Shown here in pieces: positions 53,886 to 64,000 of a stretch of DNA of 64,000 nt. The stretch lies in contig NZ_CP013197.1 of assembly GCF_001886855.1 (NCBI RefSeq), positions 248,001 through 312,000 on the forward strand, in the 5' to 3' direction. Every line of letters begins with the position of its first letter. The stretch's first letter is position 1. Made by a program: the position numbers and the translations under genes. A model generated the notes under the pieces. The model had not been told where the DNA came from. It made no database searches and saw only the letters and a program-made list of their open reading frames with translations. Origin of the DNA: Spiroplasma citri. Lineage in GTDB: Bacteria > Bacillota_I > Bacilli_A > Mycoplasmatales > Mycoplasmataceae.

Positions 53886-54839
53886 ATGAAACAATTTATT
53901 AGACCAGAATTTAAATTACAAGCAGAAGATAAAGCCAATAATTACGGAAAATTTTTAGTTGAACCATTAGAACGAGGATTTGGTGTAACATTAGGAAATG
54001 CGATACGTCGAACATTACTATCAGCAACACCAGGAGCCGCCGTTTTTGCTGTTCGAATTAAAGGTGCCTCGCATGAATTTACTGCTATTCCTGGTGTTGT
54101 TGAACATGTTACAAAAATAATTTTAAATATTAAAAATTTAGTATTAAAAATTAATCAAGATATTATTCCCGATGGAGAATCGGTAATTTTAAAAGTTGTT
54201 TCTTCAAAAGAAGGAGAAATTTACGCAAGAGATTTAGTTGTCCCAACGGGAGTAGAAGTTATTAATGGTGATTTATTATTAGCAACAATTGCTAAAGGTG
54301 GAGAATTAGATTTAGAGTTACATGCTCGTAATTCACGTGGGTATAAATCATTTACAGATAATAAAAAAGAAAAAAAATATGCTGATTTAATTGTCATTGA
54401 TTCAAACTATTGTCCAATTCAGCGTGTGGCATATAATGTTGAGCCAACAAAGGTTGGAAAAAATGCTGACTTAGAAAAATTAGAATTAGAAATTCAAACT
54501 GATAGTTCAATTACGCCAGTTAATGCTGTTGCAATGGCAGCAAAAGTTATTACTGAGCATTTAGAATTCTTTGTTAACTTGAATGAAGCAATTAAAGCAA
54601 CCCAAATTATTTCATCGGAAGCAGAGGCTGAAGAAGATGAATTAGAGCGTAGCATTGATGAACTAGAATTTACGCAACGTTCACAAAATTGTTTAAAAAG
54701 AGCAAAAATTGATACCTTGCGTGATTTAGTTTCAAAATCAGAAGATGAAATTCAAGAAATTAGAAACTTAGGGAAAAAATCATTAACAGAAATTAAAGAT
54801 AAAGTGGCCCAATTAGGTTTAAACTTTCGACGTGATTAA
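53886..54839 (+). CDS. rpoA: RNA polymerase subunit alpha
   Basis: 317 residues. The N-terminal dimerisation domain (FLVEPLERGFGVTLGNAIRR; GATAVFAVRIKG-like) and the C-terminal domain (SQNCLKRAKIDTLRDLVSKS; IRNLGKKSLTEIKDKVAQLG), joined by an acidic linker. Intact, standard length. Confidence 0.97.
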   Translation: MKQFIRPEFKLQAEDKANNYGKFLVEPLERGFGVTLGNAIRRTLLSATPGAAVFAVRIKGASHEFTAIPGVVEHVTKIILNIKNLVLKINQDIIPDGESVILKVVSSKEGEIYARDLVVPTGVEVINGDLLLATIAKGGELDLELHARNSRGYKSFTDNKKEKKYADLIVIDSNYCPIQRVAYNVEPTKVGKNADLEKLELEIQTDSSITPVNAVAMAAKVITEHLEFFVNLNEAIKATQIISSEAEAEEDELERSIDELEFTQRSQNCLKRAKIDTLRDLVSKSEDEIQEIRNLGKKSLTEIKDKVAQLGLNFRRD

Positions 54840-54854
54840 GAGAGGTGAAATAGG

Positions 54855-55214
54855 ATGTCCTATCAACAAAAAAGAGGGAAAAATACTGCATGAAGAAATG
54901 GCTTAATGCGTAATTTAGCAACCGAGTTAATTATTAATGAACGTTTAGAAGTAACAGAAACACGGGCAAAAGAACTACGCCGCCATGTTGATAAATTAGT
55001 TACATTAGGGAAACGACAAGATTTACATGCTCGTCGTCGTGCTGCTAGTTTTTTACGTGATATTGTTGCAAATGAAAAAGAAACTGCATTACAAAAATTA
55101 TTTAATGGTATTGCCAAAAAATATAAAACTCGTAATGGTGGCTATACACGCATTTTAAAATTAGATAATCGTAAAGGAGATAATGCTCCAATGGTGATTA
55201 TTGAATTAGTCTAA
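54855..55214 (+). CDS. rplQ: Ribosomal protein bL17
   Basis: 119 residues, [39 protein letters not shown] and [27 protein letters not shown] is the RBS. One TGA-Trp near the start. Last gene of the superoperon, followed by a terminator. Confidence 0.97.
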
Positions 55215-55217
55215 ACC

Positions 55218-55250
55218 AAAAAAACTAACTGTTATATCGTTAGTTTTTTT
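55218..55250 (+). terminator. Terminator of the ribosomal superoperon
   Basis: A 12-bp stem (A7-CTAAC with GTTAG-T7) around a 9-base loop, three bases after the rplQ stop. Confidence 0.85.
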
Positions 55251-55288
55251 CTTTTTATGATAAAATAAAATCTGAAAGGAATTTAACG

Positions 55289-56032
55289 ATGATTACAATT
55301 AAAACAGACCAAGAAATTGAATATATGCGCAAAGCTTGCACAACATTAAAACAAATTGACCAAGAATTAAAAGCGATGATTAAACCAGGAATGACAGGCA
55401 TTATGCTTAATCATCGCGCAGAAGAAATTATTCGAGCAAATAATTGCAAACCAAATTTTAAAGGTTTATATGGTTTTCCAGCTGCAATTTGTGTTTCTTT
55501 AAATGAAGTTTTAGTTCATGGAATTCCAAATCATACGCCATTTATGGAGGGTGACCTTGTTTCTGTCGATGCAGGCTGTTCATATGAAGGTTATAATAGT
55601 GATGGGGCTTTTACTGTAATTGTTGGTAAACCGCGAACAGCAGAACATGTGAAGTTATTAACTGTTACTGAAACAGCCTTAGCAAAAGCAACTGCAATTT
55701 TAAAACCAGGAGTGCGAATTGGTGATATTGGTGAAACAATTCAAACATATGTTGAAGGAGAAGGTTTTTTCTTGCCAACTGAATTTACCGGCCATGGGAT
55801 TGGGCAAGAATTACATGAAGATCCAATGATTCCTAATGTTGGAACAGCAGGCGTCGGAATGCGCTTACAAGCTGGAATGACAATTTGTATTGAACCAATG
55901 GTTCAAATTGGAACTAAAGCAATTAAAATGTTAGATGATAATTGAACGCCAGTGTCAGCTTTGCACTTATGCAGTGCGCATTTTGAAGATACCATTTTAA
56001 TTACACCAACTGGATATGAAGTTTTAACTTAA
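55289..56032 (+). CDS. map: Methionine aminopeptidase, type I
   Basis: 247 residues. Removes the initiator Met. The substrate His77 (VHGIPN), metal ligands Asp94, Asp105, His169, Glu202 and Glu233 are all visible. GAAAGGA precedes the ATG. In many Firmicutes map lies between adk and infA; here it is behind the operon terminator as its own unit. Confidence 0.96.
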
Positions 56033-56118
56033 ATTTTCTTGTTAATAAATTGAAAAATCGGTAATTATTGTGTATCATAAATAAATAGGGCTTTATGTTT
56101 AACATGAAGGGAGATATT

Positions 56119-56298
56119 ATGCGATTTAAACAAAGAAATTGAGTTTGAAAAATTAATATTTTTGGCAAACATATTAAAGTTGGAGCAGGGAAAAGAAATC
56201 CGTTTGATTATGCCCGAGTTAAAAAAATGACACGAGAATTAACAAAAAAACAACGATTAGAAGCAAAAACAAATAAAAATAATAACTATCAATTTTAA
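56119..56298 (+). CDS. Small basic hypothetical protein
   Basis: 59 residues, MRFKQRNWVWKINIFGKHIK and on; strongly basic, three Trp of which two use TGA, no membrane span. AAGGGAG precedes the ATG and a strong terminator follows. The RNWVWKINIFGKHIKVG opening looks folded; function unknown. Confidence 0.65.
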
Positions 56299-56740
56299 AA
56301 AACCATACTAAGAAAGTATGGTTTTTTAAATTATTTATTAAAATGATAACTATTTTTAATTTTTTGATAAATCATTGTTTTGCAATCTTAATCAAGAAAT
56401 CCAATAAAAGTAAAAACACCAACAAAATGATAACCAATGCCGATTTTTTTTCATTTAATTTTGCAAAAGTAATTAATAAAATAGTAAATTTAAGTTCAAT
56501 CATCTGACATATAATTTGCATACCCCTTTTAATTGCTAATTCTTTTTGCTGCAGAGGAACAATATTAGGAAATCAAACTTGCTGATAGTGATTAATATTA
56601 TAACCACTTGTTAAAGTTGAAAGATGATTTTCATCAGTAAACAAGGTGCTTAAGACATCAAAAATTGTCTGAAATATTATTTGATCATCAGTTGTAATTC
56701 CTTTTTGTTGTAAAATTTTTTGTAATGTTTCATTTGGCAT
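56174..56740 (-). CDS. Membrane-associated hypothetical protein, apparent stop-loss at 3' end
   Basis: The start MPNETLQKILQQKGITTDDQ at 56740 has AAGAAGGA upstream. A cytosolic helical region of about 60 residues is followed by two probable spans (FTILLITFAK; ALVIILLVFLLLLDFLIKIA) ending near 56340. No stop occurs there: the table-4 frame continues through the terminator hairpin and antisense to the small 56119 gene up to TAA at 56174. The genuine protein probably ends near 56330 with its stop or frame lost. Family not recognised. Confidence 0.5.
56297..56327. terminator. Bidirectional hairpin terminator
   Basis: A6-CCATACT pairs with AGTATGG-T6 over a 5-base loop; it serves the plus gene ending at 56298 and lies within the extended minus frame. 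Confidence 0.85.
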
Positions 56741-56859
56741 TTGAGGAATCCTTCTTTTTAAACTTGTCAATTATTTTACTTTTCTAATATAATAATTATA
56801 CTAAAAAGAGATTAAAATGTTATAATTATGGCAAGAATTGATTGAGAGAGGGGATTACA

Positions 56860-57834
56860 ATGTTTTTATCATTTCTTATTGTAGCACAAAATAATCAGAC
56901 AAAATTAATGAAAACTTTACTATCAATTAAAGAACAAACAAGTGATGATTATGAAATTGTTTTAATTGATGATAGTGGATTCCAACCAAAATCACCACTC
57001 TTAGAATTTATGAATGAATGTTTTTATAATAATATTGGTAAACAAATTCAAATAATTACAAATTTACGAAGTCAAGGTTTTTCATATGGCATTAATACCG
57101 CTATTTCAATTGCGCAAGGAGATTTTTTTATGATTGTTGATGAAGGACAAACAATTCATAAAACAGCAGTTGCAGTTTTAAAAGAAAAAGTTGAAACATA
57201 TCAAGTTGACCATAAAAAAATTGATATGCTTGAATTTTGTTTACAGTATGCTAATTCAAAGGAAAAAAGCGAAATTTGAAATAAATGTAATGTTTTACTA
57301 TCACCTAAAACTAATAAAGAAGTGTTAGCATATATTAATTCTTCACTTTTTACAAAGATATTTCGTCGAAACCTTATTTTGCAAAAAAATATTACATTAC
57401 TTGATTATCGTCGTACCGATACTTTCTTTATTTATAACGCATTAGTTTATACTGGTGGTTTTGTTGCAATTAAAGATGTTTTAGTTGAGTATGACTTAGG
57501 AATTGTTAATTATAGTGTTTTTGATTTAATTAAACAATGAATTTATATTTTTAATTTATATCGTGATTTAAATTTATATCGTGAATATCAAGAAGAATTA
57601 GAGTATTCTTTTATTCGTTTTTGCTTAATAACATTTTTAGAAATTGTTAGTTTACAAAACAATAAAAGATTATCAATTAAAGCTATTCATAGTGCCGAGA
57701 ACAAGTTAGAACGTCGTTATAAAAGTTTTGTGAAAAATAAATATATTAAAAATGTGAAAGAACCACAATTTAAAATGATTGTTGCTGATATTAAAGGTTT
57801 TATTAAACATTGAAAACTGGAAAATACAAAATAA
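56860..57834 (+). CDS. Glycosyltransferase family 2-like protein
   Basis: 324 residues from the ATG at 56860 after GAGAGGGG. The N-terminal SFLIVAQNNQTKLMKTLLSI, IVLIDDSGF, and GFSYGINTAISIAQGDFFMI match the nucleotide-sugar-binding fold of GT2 enzymes; the usual DxD is replaced by VDEGQ, so the metal site is atypical. C-terminal half is helical. Likely a transferase on membrane glycolipids or surface sugars, substrate unknown. The following gene starts directly after its stop. Confidence 0.75.
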
Positions 57835-58572
57835 ATGATGCAAGAGTTAGCAAACAATAAAAATTCAACCGTTACTACGATATCAGAACCGGAAGAAGAA
57901 TATCAGCTTCATCAATTAGCGCGTCCAGTTCGTGTGATTTTTGCTCGTTTTTTCGATATTATTTTAGCGAGTTTAATTCCCTTAGCATTAACTTTAACGA
58001 TGAAATATTGAGATCAAGCTCGAACAATTTGAGCTCCTATTTTAGTTATTGGGATTACTTTTGTTCTTTTCTTTCTTTATTTTATTCTTATTCCTTATTT
58101 TTGAGATGGTAAAACAATTGGAAAGTTTTGTTTTCAAATTAAATTAGTTACTAGTGAAACAAAATTAAAATTAGCGGTTATTTTTACTCGTGAGTTATTT
58201 ATTACATTTTTACCATGATTTGTTGTTTTATTAACAAATTTAAGTTTAAATTTAATTTTTAAAGTTAGTTTAAGTGATTTGTTTCGGGCAACTAATAAAA
58301 ATCCAATAGCATTAATTATTATTCGAACTATAACAACAATTTATTTTTTATGATATATTGGTTTAATCTTTGGTTTAGTATTAAATCCAAACCATCAAAT
58401 TTTATTTGATCGTCATTTTCATTTATTTACTGTAAAGAAAAACCCCATTTCTAAAAAAGAACCAAAAGAACCCAAAAAATTAATAACAAGAAAAACAAAA
58501 CATATTCATTTGCAAGAAAACCAACAAGGAAATATTTCTGATGAAATTTTAAAAGAAATTGATGAATTATAG
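57835..58572 (+). CDS. RDD-family membrane protein
   Basis: 245 residues starting immediately after the glycosyltransferase stop. RPVRVIFARFFDIILASLIP is the RDD-type opening (Arg-Phe/Phe-Asp-Ile), then three to four more spans with YFWDGKTIGKFCFQIKLV, also characteristic. A basic tail follows. These are multi-pass proteins of mostly unknown transport function. Probably co-transcribed with the glycosyltransferase. Confidence 0.85.
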
Positions 58573-58610
58573 GGTAAAATGTAATTGTTTGTAAAGAAAG
58601 GCAGAATATC

Positions 58611-60803
58611 ATGTTCAATGAATTTATTGAAAATTTAAATCCAAATCAACGCGAAGCTGTTTTAGCAATTACTGGACCAGTGCGAATTATTGCTGGCGCT
58701 GGAAGTGGCAAAACACGTATTATTACTAATAAAATTGCATATTTAATTAAATATGCTAATTTGCAACCATGACGGATTTGTGCTGTTACGTTTACTAATA
58801 AAGCTACTAATGAAATGAAAACACGTATTGTTGATATGATTGGAAATAGTGGTCAACGTTGTCTGATTGCAACTTATCACGCTCTATGTGTTCGTATTTT
58901 ACGAGAAGATATTATTCATTTAAATTATGATCGGCAATTTAATATTATTGATATGGCAGATCAAGATAGCATCATCCGCAATATTTATAAAACATTACCT
59001 GTGAAATATGATGCACAAGAAGCAAAAATGGTCAAGAATTTTATTTCCAAATGAAAAAATGACTTTATTAGTCCAAATAGTGCAAAACAATTGGCAAGTG
59101 GGGATGAAGTACGATGAGCAGAAATTTATGACGTTTATGAAAAACGTTTACGAGAGATAAATAGCGTTGATTTTAATGATTTAATTTTATTAACATATAA
59201 GTTATTTAAAAATAATGTGGAAGTATTGAAAAAATGACAAAATCGTTTTGATTATTTTTTAGTTGATGAATTTCAAGATACTAATGAATTACAATTTGAT
59301 ATTATTAAATGATTAGTTGGTGACAATCACAATATTACCGTTGTTGGTGACCCTGACCAAACCATTTATTCGTGGCGAGGAGCAAAAATTAATTTAATTT
59401 TAAATTTTGATAAGTATTTTCCACACACCCAAACAATTATTTTAAATGAAAATTATCGGTCAACACAAAATATTTTGTCATTAGCTAATAATTTAATTAT
59501 TCATAATAAAAATCGAATTGAAAAAGATTTATTTACTATTAAAGCTTCAGGTCAATTACCAATTTTATATCATGGTGCTAATAGTAGCGATGAAAGTGAT
59601 TTTGTAGCTCATAAAATTAAAACTTTAATGAAAGAAGAAAATTATAATTATAATGATATTTTAATTCTATATCGTGCCAATTACTTATCGCGTGATTTAG
59701 AAGGAGCTCTTGCTGATTATGGCCTTTCATATCGTATTTTTGGTGCTTTTAAATTCTATGAACGAAAAGAAATTAAAGATGCCCTTGCTTTTTTAAAAAT
59801 AATTATGAATAATGATCCTTTAGCCATTGAACGGATTTTGTTGTTAACGCCAAAAATTGGACCAAAAGCATTTGAACAAATTATGCAAATATTAAAAGAA
59901 CAGCAAATAATGTTTACAACATTATTGGAACAAAATTTTGATTTGTTACCATTAAATCTTCAACATAGTTTAAATAAACTGCGAGAAGCAATTGTAATAG
60001 CATTAGGACAATTACCAACTGCTAAGTCAATTGAAAGCCTATTAGTACTACTATTAGATAAAACAGGTTATTTGCAGCGCTTACGTGATAATTTTGAAGA
60101 AGAACGAGAAGAAAATATTTTAGAATTAATTGCTTCAGTTGTTAAATTTGATAAGCAAAATAAGTATTTAGAAGGAACGGAATTATTAAATGAATATTTA
60201 CAATTGATTTCATTACAAACTGACAGTGATAGTGATGATTTAACTGATAATACTATTTCTTTAATGACAATTCATAATGCAAAGGGATTAGAAAAAAAGG
60301 TTGTTTTTATTGTTGGTTTAAATGAAGGAATCTTTCCGACAACGCAAGCTATTAAAATGGAAACTGAACAATTAGAAGAAGAACGACGAGCCTTATACGT
60401 TGCCATTACAAGGGCAAAAGAATTGTTGTTTATAAGTTATGCTGATGGTTATTCATATATTACGGGTAATGAACGCTTTGAATCACGATTTATTAAAGAA
60501 TTAAATGGTGATTTTTATGAAAAAGTTAATAGTGAAAGGTTGTTTAGTAAGCCAAAGTCAATTACTATTTCTTTTCATAATCAAAGTGAAAAACAATCAC
60601 GCACTACTTTTCATCTTAATAAAAACCTTGAGTCATCTTTTAAATCTAATCCATGAAAAGTAAATGATACTGTTAGTCATGAATTATTTGGAATTGGAGT
60701 TGTTGTTAAAATCATTGCCCAAAATGTACAAATTGCTTTTCCGAGCCCTTATAATATAAAAATTATTTCAGCAGATAGTCAAGCAATTAAAAAAGTAGAA
60801 TAA
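58611..60803 (+). CDS. pcrA: ATP-dependent DNA helicase PcrA/UvrD
   Basis: 730 residues. Superfamily 1 3'-5' helicase for repair and conflict resolution. LNPNQREAVLAI Q-motif, Walker A AGAGSGKT (28-35), VTFTNKAT, Walker B LVDEFQDTN (about 218), GDPDQTIYSWRGA, LNENYRST, TIHNAKGLEKKVVF, and YVAITRAKELLFIS complete the set. The C-terminus is a short Tudor-like domain (SHELFGIGVVVKI). GAAAGGC precedes the ATG; TGA-Trp codons throughout. Confidence 0.96.
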
Positions 60804-60931
60804 TAAAAGAAAATAATAATGTCAATTATTTGAAATTTTTATTTAAAAACATAAAAAATTGTTAAGGGATAATATACTTATTTTTATTTTTTTGATATAA
60901 TAGGTGAGTATATTTTAAAGGAGGAAATTTA

Positions 60932-61195
60932 ATGGCATCATTTAAAGCTGTTATCGCTGATCCTGTTGGTATGCATGCACGTCCAGCAGCATTGATTGTA
61001 GGAGAAGCAGACAAATACCAGTCAGATATTACTATTTTCTCAGGAGGAAAAACTGGTAACTTAAAATCAATCATGACTATTATTGCGTTAGGAATTCATC
61101 AAGGTGCAGAAGTAGAAATTGTTGCGACTGGTTCTGATGAAGACGCAGCAATTGTAGGGATTGAAAAAGTAATGAAGGATAACAAGGTTATTTAG
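60932..61195 (+). CDS. ptsH: Phosphocarrier protein HPr
   Basis: 87 residues. Carries phosphate from enzyme I to sugar-specific EIIA. Active His15 (GMHARPAA) and regulatory Ser46 (GNLKSIM) are intact, so HPr kinase control is possible. AGGAGG lies before the ATG. A single-gene unit ending in a strong terminator. Confidence 0.97.
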   Translation: MASFKAVIADPVGMHARPAALIVGEADKYQSDITIFSGGKTGNLKSIMTIIALGIHQGAEVEIVATGSDEDAAIVGIEKVMKDNKVI

Positions 61196-61221
61196 GGCAA
61201 TTTTATTAAATATACAAAAAT

Positions 61222-61253
61222 TAAAAAATAATAGATAAATCTATTATTTTTTT
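61222..61253 (+). terminator. Terminator after ptsH
   Basis: AAAAAATAATAGAT with its complement (stem about 61223-61252), and an outer TATAC/GTATA pairing; T-rich 3' side. Confidence 0.8.
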
Positions 61254-61304
61254 GTATATTTTTGATACTTGTTTCTTTCTTAGTATTTTAAGGGAAAATT
61301 ATTA

Positions 61305-61310
61305 TATAAT
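61305..61310 (+). promoter_or_regulatory. -10 box (TATAAT) before tsaD
   Basis: TATAAT 18 bases before the ATG, immediately followed by the GAGGAGG ribosome-binding site. Confidence 0.45.
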
Positions 61311-61328
61311 AATGAGGAGGTGTATGAA

Positions 61329-62285
61329 ATGGTAATTCTTGCAATTGAGACAAGCTGTGACGAAACTAGTATTGCGATTTTTAAGAATGGAAAAATTTTA
61401 GCAAATACTATTTCGTCACAAATTAAAGAACATACAAAGTATGGCGGAGTTGTTCCAGAACTTGCTTCGCGGTTACATTTAAAAAACTTTTCTTATGTTT
61501 TACTTGAAGCTTTGCAAAAATCTAAGATTAATATAACAGAGTTACAATACATTGCATACACAGCAAAACCAGGTTTAATTGGAGCATTACATATTGGGAA
61601 AATAATAGCAGAAACATTGTCTAATTATTTAGAAATTCCAATTTTACCTTTAAACCATTTATATGGTCATATCTATGCTAGTGCAATCAATAATGATTTT
61701 TTATTTCCTCTTTTAGCAGTTCTAGTTAGTGGTGGCCATACTCAGTTAATATTGATGAAAAAACATTTGAATTTTGAAATTTTAGGCTCAACATTGGATG
61801 ATGCAATTGGTGAATGTTATGATAAGGTTGCCCGAATGTTGGACTTAGGGTATCCGGGCGGGCCAGTTATTGATAAGTTAGCAGCGACAGGCACAACAAC
61901 ACAATATCACTTACCATTACCATTAAATGACCAAAGTTATAATTTCTCTTTTAGCGGATTAAAATCAGCCGTGGCTATTTTAATTGTAAAAGAACAACGT
62001 AATACTAAAATTAACCTGTCTAATTTTTGCGCGACATTTCAAAAAACATGTGTTGATATTATTATGCGAAAAACAAAATTAGCAATTCAAAATTTTCAAC
62101 CGCAAATGGTTACGTTAGTCGGTGGGGTTTCAGCTAATAGCGCATTACGAGCAGCAATTTTAAATTTGGCAGCACCAAATTTAAAAGTCATTATTCCAAA
62201 ATTAGAATATTGTACGGATAATGCTGCAATGATTGCTCGGTTAGCAGCACAAGAACTACTGGAAAACAACATAAAAGGAGACTAG
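61329..62285 (+). CDS. tsaD: tRNA N6-adenosine threonylcarbamoyltransferase
   Basis: 318 residues from the ATG at 61329, eight bases after the RBS; a GTG at 61320 lies on the RBS itself. Makes t6A37 on ANN-decoding tRNAs. IETSCDETS, the metal-binding His110 and His114 (NHLYGH), VSGGHTQL and GGVSANSALR are present. The two RpiR genes follow closely. Confidence 0.96.
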   Translation: MVILAIETSCDETSIAIFKNGKILANTISSQIKEHTKYGGVVPELASRLHLKNFSYVLLEALQKSKINITELQYIAYTAKPGLIGALHIGKIIAETLSNYLEIPILPLNHLYGHIYASAINNDFLFPLLAVLVSGGHTQLILMKKHLNFEILGSTLDDAIGECYDKVARMLDLGYPGGPVIDKLAATGTTTQYHLPLPLNDQSYNFSFSGLKSAVAILIVKEQRNTKINLSNFCATFQKTCVDIIMRKTKLAIQNFQPQMVTLVGGVSANSALRAAILNLAAPNLKVIIPKLEYCTDNAAMIARLAAQELLENNIKGD

Positions 62286-62290
62286 ATAAA

Positions 62291-63106
62291 ATGGCATCAT
62301 TTTTATCAAAATTAGAAACATTCGATTCAAAGAATTTTACTAAAAAAGAAAATGAAATTATTAAATATATTAAAGAAAATATGAAAGAAGTAACAACAAT
62401 GAATATTGAAGTTTTAGCACAGCAGGTAAATACTGGTTATAGTGCAATATATGGTTTATTACGAAAAATGCAAATTAATGGTTATCGAGACTTTTTAATT
62501 GCGATTGCTGCTGATATTGAAATTAAATCATTAGATTTTGAAAATATGGAAAGTCTAATGAAGAAGACATATTTTGATATTCTTAATCAAAATGATACGA
62601 TGATTAATAATGAAAAGATGAATCAAACAATTAATGCAATTAAAGGAGCATATCGAATTTTTGTAATTGGAATGGGTTCAACAAATGCTTTATCACAAAC
62701 ATTAGCGTTAGAATTATATCGTTTTGGCTTTAATGCTTTTAATCTAAATGAGAATGAAGAAGACTTAATGGTTCGTTCTCGTTTTATGAATAAAAATGAT
62801 TTAATTTTAGCCTATTCATTATTCGGTGATAATGAAGCAGTTAATAAAGCATTAACAATTACAAAAGAAAAAGGAGTAACTATTGTAGTAATTTCTGGGA
62901 AAGATATGTCAAAAGCAGTTAAATTAGCGAATTGGTCACACATTATTTCAACCCCAAATCAACGGGTAAATGATCATAAAATTTATGTTAACAAATTATT
63001 ACCTTGAATGTATTTTACTGATGATTTAATTAATAAAGTTTGATCATCAGATATTGTTGATAAAGATTTTGTAATGGATCAACAAGATAATCGTTGAGAT
63101 TATTAA
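62291..63106 (+). CDS. RpiR-family transcriptional regulator
   Basis: 271 residues. N-terminal helix-turn-helix (about 15-75, LAQQVNTGYSAIYGLLRKMQ with NGYRDF) and a C-terminal SIS sugar-phosphate-binding domain (FVIGMGSTNALSQTLALELY). Starts five bases after the tsaD stop with AAAGGAG as RBS. Probably senses a phosphosugar and controls a catabolic operon that is not in view. TGA-Trp near the end. Confidence 0.88.
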
Positions 63107-63110
63107 AACA

Positions 63111-63942
63111 ATGGATAATATTTCAATTCTCTCAAAGTTATCAATGATTCAAGGAACTTGCACAAAAAAAGAAATTAAAATTGCAAATTATATTCGTGAA
63201 AATATTCATAATATTCGAAATCTTAAAATTGAAGATTTGTCAAAAGTAACTGGAATAGGTTATTCACCAATTTATTCTTTAATTTAAAAATTAGGCCTTA
63301 TTTGGTTATCGTGATTTTATTATTGCAATCGTTGCAGAACAAGAACGTTTGGAAACCAATAATTTGTATTTAGATTCAACAGAAAATATTTTTTTATATT
63401 ATCAAGATATGTTAGAACGTAATCAACAGACTTTTGATAATGTTAAAGTTTTAGAAACAGTTACTTTACTAAAAAAAGCGAAAGTAATTTATTTAGCTGG
63501 TTTGGGAATTTCATCGTTAGCAGTAAAAGAATTAGCTACCCGTTTATTTAGTTTTGGGTTTACTTGTAGTTTGTTGATGGAAAATGAAAGCAATATTATT
63601 ACCCGTGCGAGTTTAATACAACCAGATGATTTATTAATTTGTATAAGTTTAGAAGGAAAAACAATGGCTGTGATAGCAGCAGCTAAGGAAGCTAAAAATA
63701 ATGGGGTAAATGTAATTGGTATTACATCAAAGTATAATTCGGATTTATCAAAATATACCGATATTATGCATACTATTATTTCTTCAACTTTGTATGAAAA
63801 AAATGAAATTTTTATTTCTGCTTTATTACTGTTAATATATTGAAATGATAATTTAATTAAAACTCTTTTATCTGTTGATAAAGAGCATCAATATTTAGAA
63901 AATAGAATTAAAAGTAATAAAATTTTAAAAAAATATTGTTAA
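63111..63942 (+). pseudogene. Second RpiR-family regulator, inactivated
   Basis: Paralog of the preceding gene. MDNISILSKLSMIQGTCTKK begins the HTH domain, but TAA at 63285-63287 (after SPIYSLI, where Lys is expected) and one inserted base just after (the frame moves +1 before FGYRDFIIAIVAEQ) interrupt it. The SIS domain (VIYLAGLGISSLAVKELATR) is then intact to TAA at 63940. A C-terminal fragment might start at the ATG at 63409, but it would have no DNA-binding part. Four bases after the first regulator, without a good RBS. Confidence 0.85.
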
Positions 63943-63946
63943 AATC

Positions 63947-63967
63947 AAAGGAACTAATGTTCCTTTT
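63947..63967 (+). terminator. Hairpin terminator
   Basis: AAAGGAAC pairs with GTTCCTTT, loop TAAT, then a T-rich tail. Confidence 0.75.
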
Positions 63968-63979
63968 TATTTTTTATAG

Positions 63980-63985
63980 TATAAT
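63980..63985 (+). promoter_or_regulatory. -10 box (TATAAT) near window end
   Basis: TATAAT 15 bases before the window ends; presumably serves a gene outside it. Confidence 0.35.
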
Positions 63986-64000
63986 ATAAATTAAATATAG

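Overview
The window is an AT-rich chromosomal segment of a mollicute that reads TGA as tryptophan. Nearly every long gene here crosses in-frame TGA codons that fall where its family has Trp, and all coordinates below use translation table 4. The gene content points to Spiroplasma, probably the citri/melliferum/mirum side of the genus (inference). The pointers are spiroplasma-type prolipoproteins, an IS30 transposase of the kind carried by SpV1-like phages, a complete arginine deiminase pathway, C4-type S14, no rpmD in the spc operon, and a very long uL29.

Left arm, 1-10 kb, accessory DNA. On the minus strand lies a phage packaging and head module: small terminase, large terminase, a 61-aa protein, a portal-like protein, an unrecognised 1005-aa structural-type protein, a prolipoprotein and an 81-aa protein. 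After a bidirectional terminator comes a scaffold-like coiled protein that runs off the window start and is frameshifted in an A7 run. An IS30-family element follows, flanked by an imperfect direct repeat, then a decayed membrane-protein gene.

10-20.5 kb: a hypothetical protein, then arcA-argF-yfcC-arcC. This set deiminates arginine, cleaves citrulline and makes ATP from carbamoyl phosphate, with a YfcC-type carrier in the position of the exchanger. Next are a TauE/SafE exporter frameshifted in a G6 run, an alanine dehydrogenase remnant without its NAD domain, and a Pro/Gln-rich membrane-anchored protein.

20.5-40.3 kb, housekeeping: topA, a nonsense-interrupted S1-domain gene, pgi, coaD, an RNase J paralog without its metal-binding motif, ftsK, the energy-coupling module ecfA1-ecfA2-ecfT with truA, tRNA-Ile and tRNA-Ala, rplI-dnaB, a lipoprotein and rlmH. 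Several conserved spiroplasma hypotheticals lie between them.

40.4-56 kb: a continuous S10-spc-alpha superoperon (rpsJ to rplQ, with secY, adk, infA and rpoA) ends at a strong terminator. map lies just downstream instead of between adk and infA. 56-64 kb: small hypotheticals, a family-2 glycosyltransferase, an RDD membrane protein, a PcrA/UvrD helicase, ptsH (HPr), tsaD and two RpiR-type regulators, the second inactivated.

A theme is ongoing gene decay by small lesions: homopolymer frameshifts, single nonsense codons and two apparent stop-codon losses. Some could be sequencing errors and need read-level checks. The least explained elements are the phage module with its 1005-aa protein and embedded lipoprotein, the catalytically degenerate RNase J, and the about 275-residue tail on ribosomal protein uL29.
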